This document shows positions 6,125 through 6,819 of a DNA stretch of 6,819 nt, piece after piece; within the stretch, counting starts at the first letter, position 1; each line of letters starts with the position of its first letter. The translations under genes and the position numbers were made by a program. The stretch is from assembly GCA_903828035.1 (NCBI GenBank), contig CAIKKV010000112.1, positions 1-6,819 on the forward strand, in the 5' to 3' direction. The notes beneath the pieces were generated by a model. The model was given only the letters and a program-made list of their open reading frames with translations. It did not search any database and was not told where the DNA came from. Origin of the DNA: an uncultured bacterium (GTDB taxonomy: Bacteria; Verrucomicrobiota; Kiritimatiellia; CAIKKV01).

Positions 6125-6819
6125 TTAGCGGGAGGCTTGCAGGAGGGTTTCGCGCAGTTTTTCGATGAGTTGGGATACCACTTCGTCCGGCTCGCCGGCC
6201 AGCATTTCGCCGCCCTGGCGGACCGGGGGCGAAAAGATGGTGGCCACGCGGGTGGGCGACCCTTCGAGCCCGATAAGGTGGGGATCGCAGCCGAGGTCGG
6301 CGGCTTTCCAGACGGGGATAACGGCCTTCTTGGCGGCCATTTTACCCTTGAGGGAGGGCAGGCGCGGCTCGTTGATCTCCTTGGTCACGGTGAGGACGCA
6401 GGGGAGGGAGGACTCGATGGTTTCGGCGCCGTTTTCGAGCGCGCGCTCCGCGGTGATGCGGCCTTCGTCGATGGCGGTGATTTTGCGGACGTAAGTGATC
6501 TGGGGGATGTCGAGGTGGGCGGCAATGCCGGGGCCAACCTGGGCGGTGTCGCCATCGATGGCCTGTTTGCCGCAAAGGATGAGGCTGGCATCGCCGAACT
6601 TCTGGATGGCCTTGGAGAGGGTGTACCCGGTGGCCCAGGTGTCGCTTCCGGCGAAGGCGCGGTCGGAGAGGAGGACGGCGTCGTCGGCGCCCATGGCGAG
6701 GGCTTCGCGGAGGGCGGCTTCGGCCTGGGGGGGGCCCATGGTGAGGATGGTGAGGCGGGCCCCGGTTTTGGCCTTGAGGCGGAGGCCTTCCTCGACGGCG
6801 TACATGTCAAAAGGGTTGA
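6125..6819 (-). CDS. etfB: Electron transfer flavoprotein beta subunit, partial (N-terminus outside window)
   Basis: The frame is open to the right edge and gives 230 residues; the visible N-terminus NPFDMYAVEEGLRLK is the conserved internal NPFDxYAVEEALRL block of EtfB, so the methionine at 6805 is not the start and roughly 25-30 residues are missing. Diagnostic blocks are DGDTAQVGP (visible residues 88-96), typical of the anaerobic, bifurcating-type EtfBs that bind a second FAD where classical ETFs have a different sequence and bind AMP, and NEPRLPSLKGK (149-159), the EtfB signature region. The C-terminus ends in the helix that in ETFs reaches toward the partner dehydrogenase. The stop is 16 nt before etfA, so the pair is one transcript and translated together. 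Bifurcation itself is inferred from the motif and the partner's ferredoxin domain. Confidence 0.93.
   Translation of the reverse strand, partial: NPFDMYAVEEGLRLKAKTGARLTILTMGPPQAEAALREALAMGADDAVLLSDRAFAGSDTWATGYTLSKAIQKFGDASLILCGKQAIDGDTAQVGPGIAAHLDIPQITYVRKITAIDEGRITAERALENGAETIESSLPCVLTVTKEINEPRLPSLKGKMAAKKAVIPVWKAADLGCDPHLIGLEGSPTRVATIFSPPVRQGGEMLAGEPDEVVSQLIEKLRETLLQASR

Noticed and set aside
5059..6168. 369-codon open frame on the plus strand opposite etfA and the end of etfB
   Set aside because: Its product is a low-complexity Gly/Ala/Asp-rich translation of the complementary strand of etfA; etfA has full family motifs, so this is a shadow.
6125..6805. Start of etfB at the methionine at 6805
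   Set aside because: The frame continues to the window edge with NPFD, which is conserved family sequence before this residue, so the real start lies outside the window.

Overview
The window is a gene-dense, GC-rich (clearly above 60% by eye) bacterial segment with seven protein-coding genes, two of them cut by the window edges, and almost no intergenic DNA. Gene content points to an anaerobe, or at least a low-oxygen metabolism: a rubrerythrin/ferritin-like protein, a nickel-pincer 2-hydroxyacid racemase, and an electron-transfer flavoprotein (ETF) carrying an eight-cysteine ferredoxin domain. I cannot assign a phylum. No rRNA, tRNA, transposase, CRISPR array or phage gene is visible.

Left, plus strand: the last 50 codons of a ferritin-like diiron protein (1-153) are followed after 5 nt by a complete LarA-family racemase gene (159-1448) with all its nickel- and cofactor-binding residues. 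A 40-bp convergent gap (1449-1488) holds a short degenerate repeat and no clear terminator hairpin.

Centre, minus strand, read right to left: a signal-peptide protein of unknown function (4746-4006), an AEC-family organic-acid type transporter (3996-3019) and a two-domain amidohydrolase-2 protein (3006-1489). They are 9 and 12 nt apart and look like one operon. The amidohydrolase consists of two homologous halves, and the N-terminal half has lost its metal-binding residues.

Right, minus strand: etfB (entering from beyond 6819, ending 6125) and etfA with an N-terminal 2x[4Fe-4S] ferredoxin domain (6108-4906), 16 nt apart. Between etfA and the next gene lies a 159-bp gap with a perfect 10-bp hairpin abutting the etfA stop, overlapping GC-rich palindromes and a T-tract, probably a terminator region.

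Taken together, a ferredoxin-domain EtfAB, a LarA racemase and a small-carboxylate-type transporter resemble the parts of the electron-bifurcating lactate utilisation (lct) operon of Acetobacterium woodii (EtfB, EtfA, FAD lactate dehydrogenase, permease, racemase). The dehydrogenase itself is not in this window; if the analogy holds it should be encoded just beyond the right edge. The substrate could be lactate or another 2-hydroxyacid. The tandem amidohydrolase is the least conventional part and has no counterpart in the lct operon.
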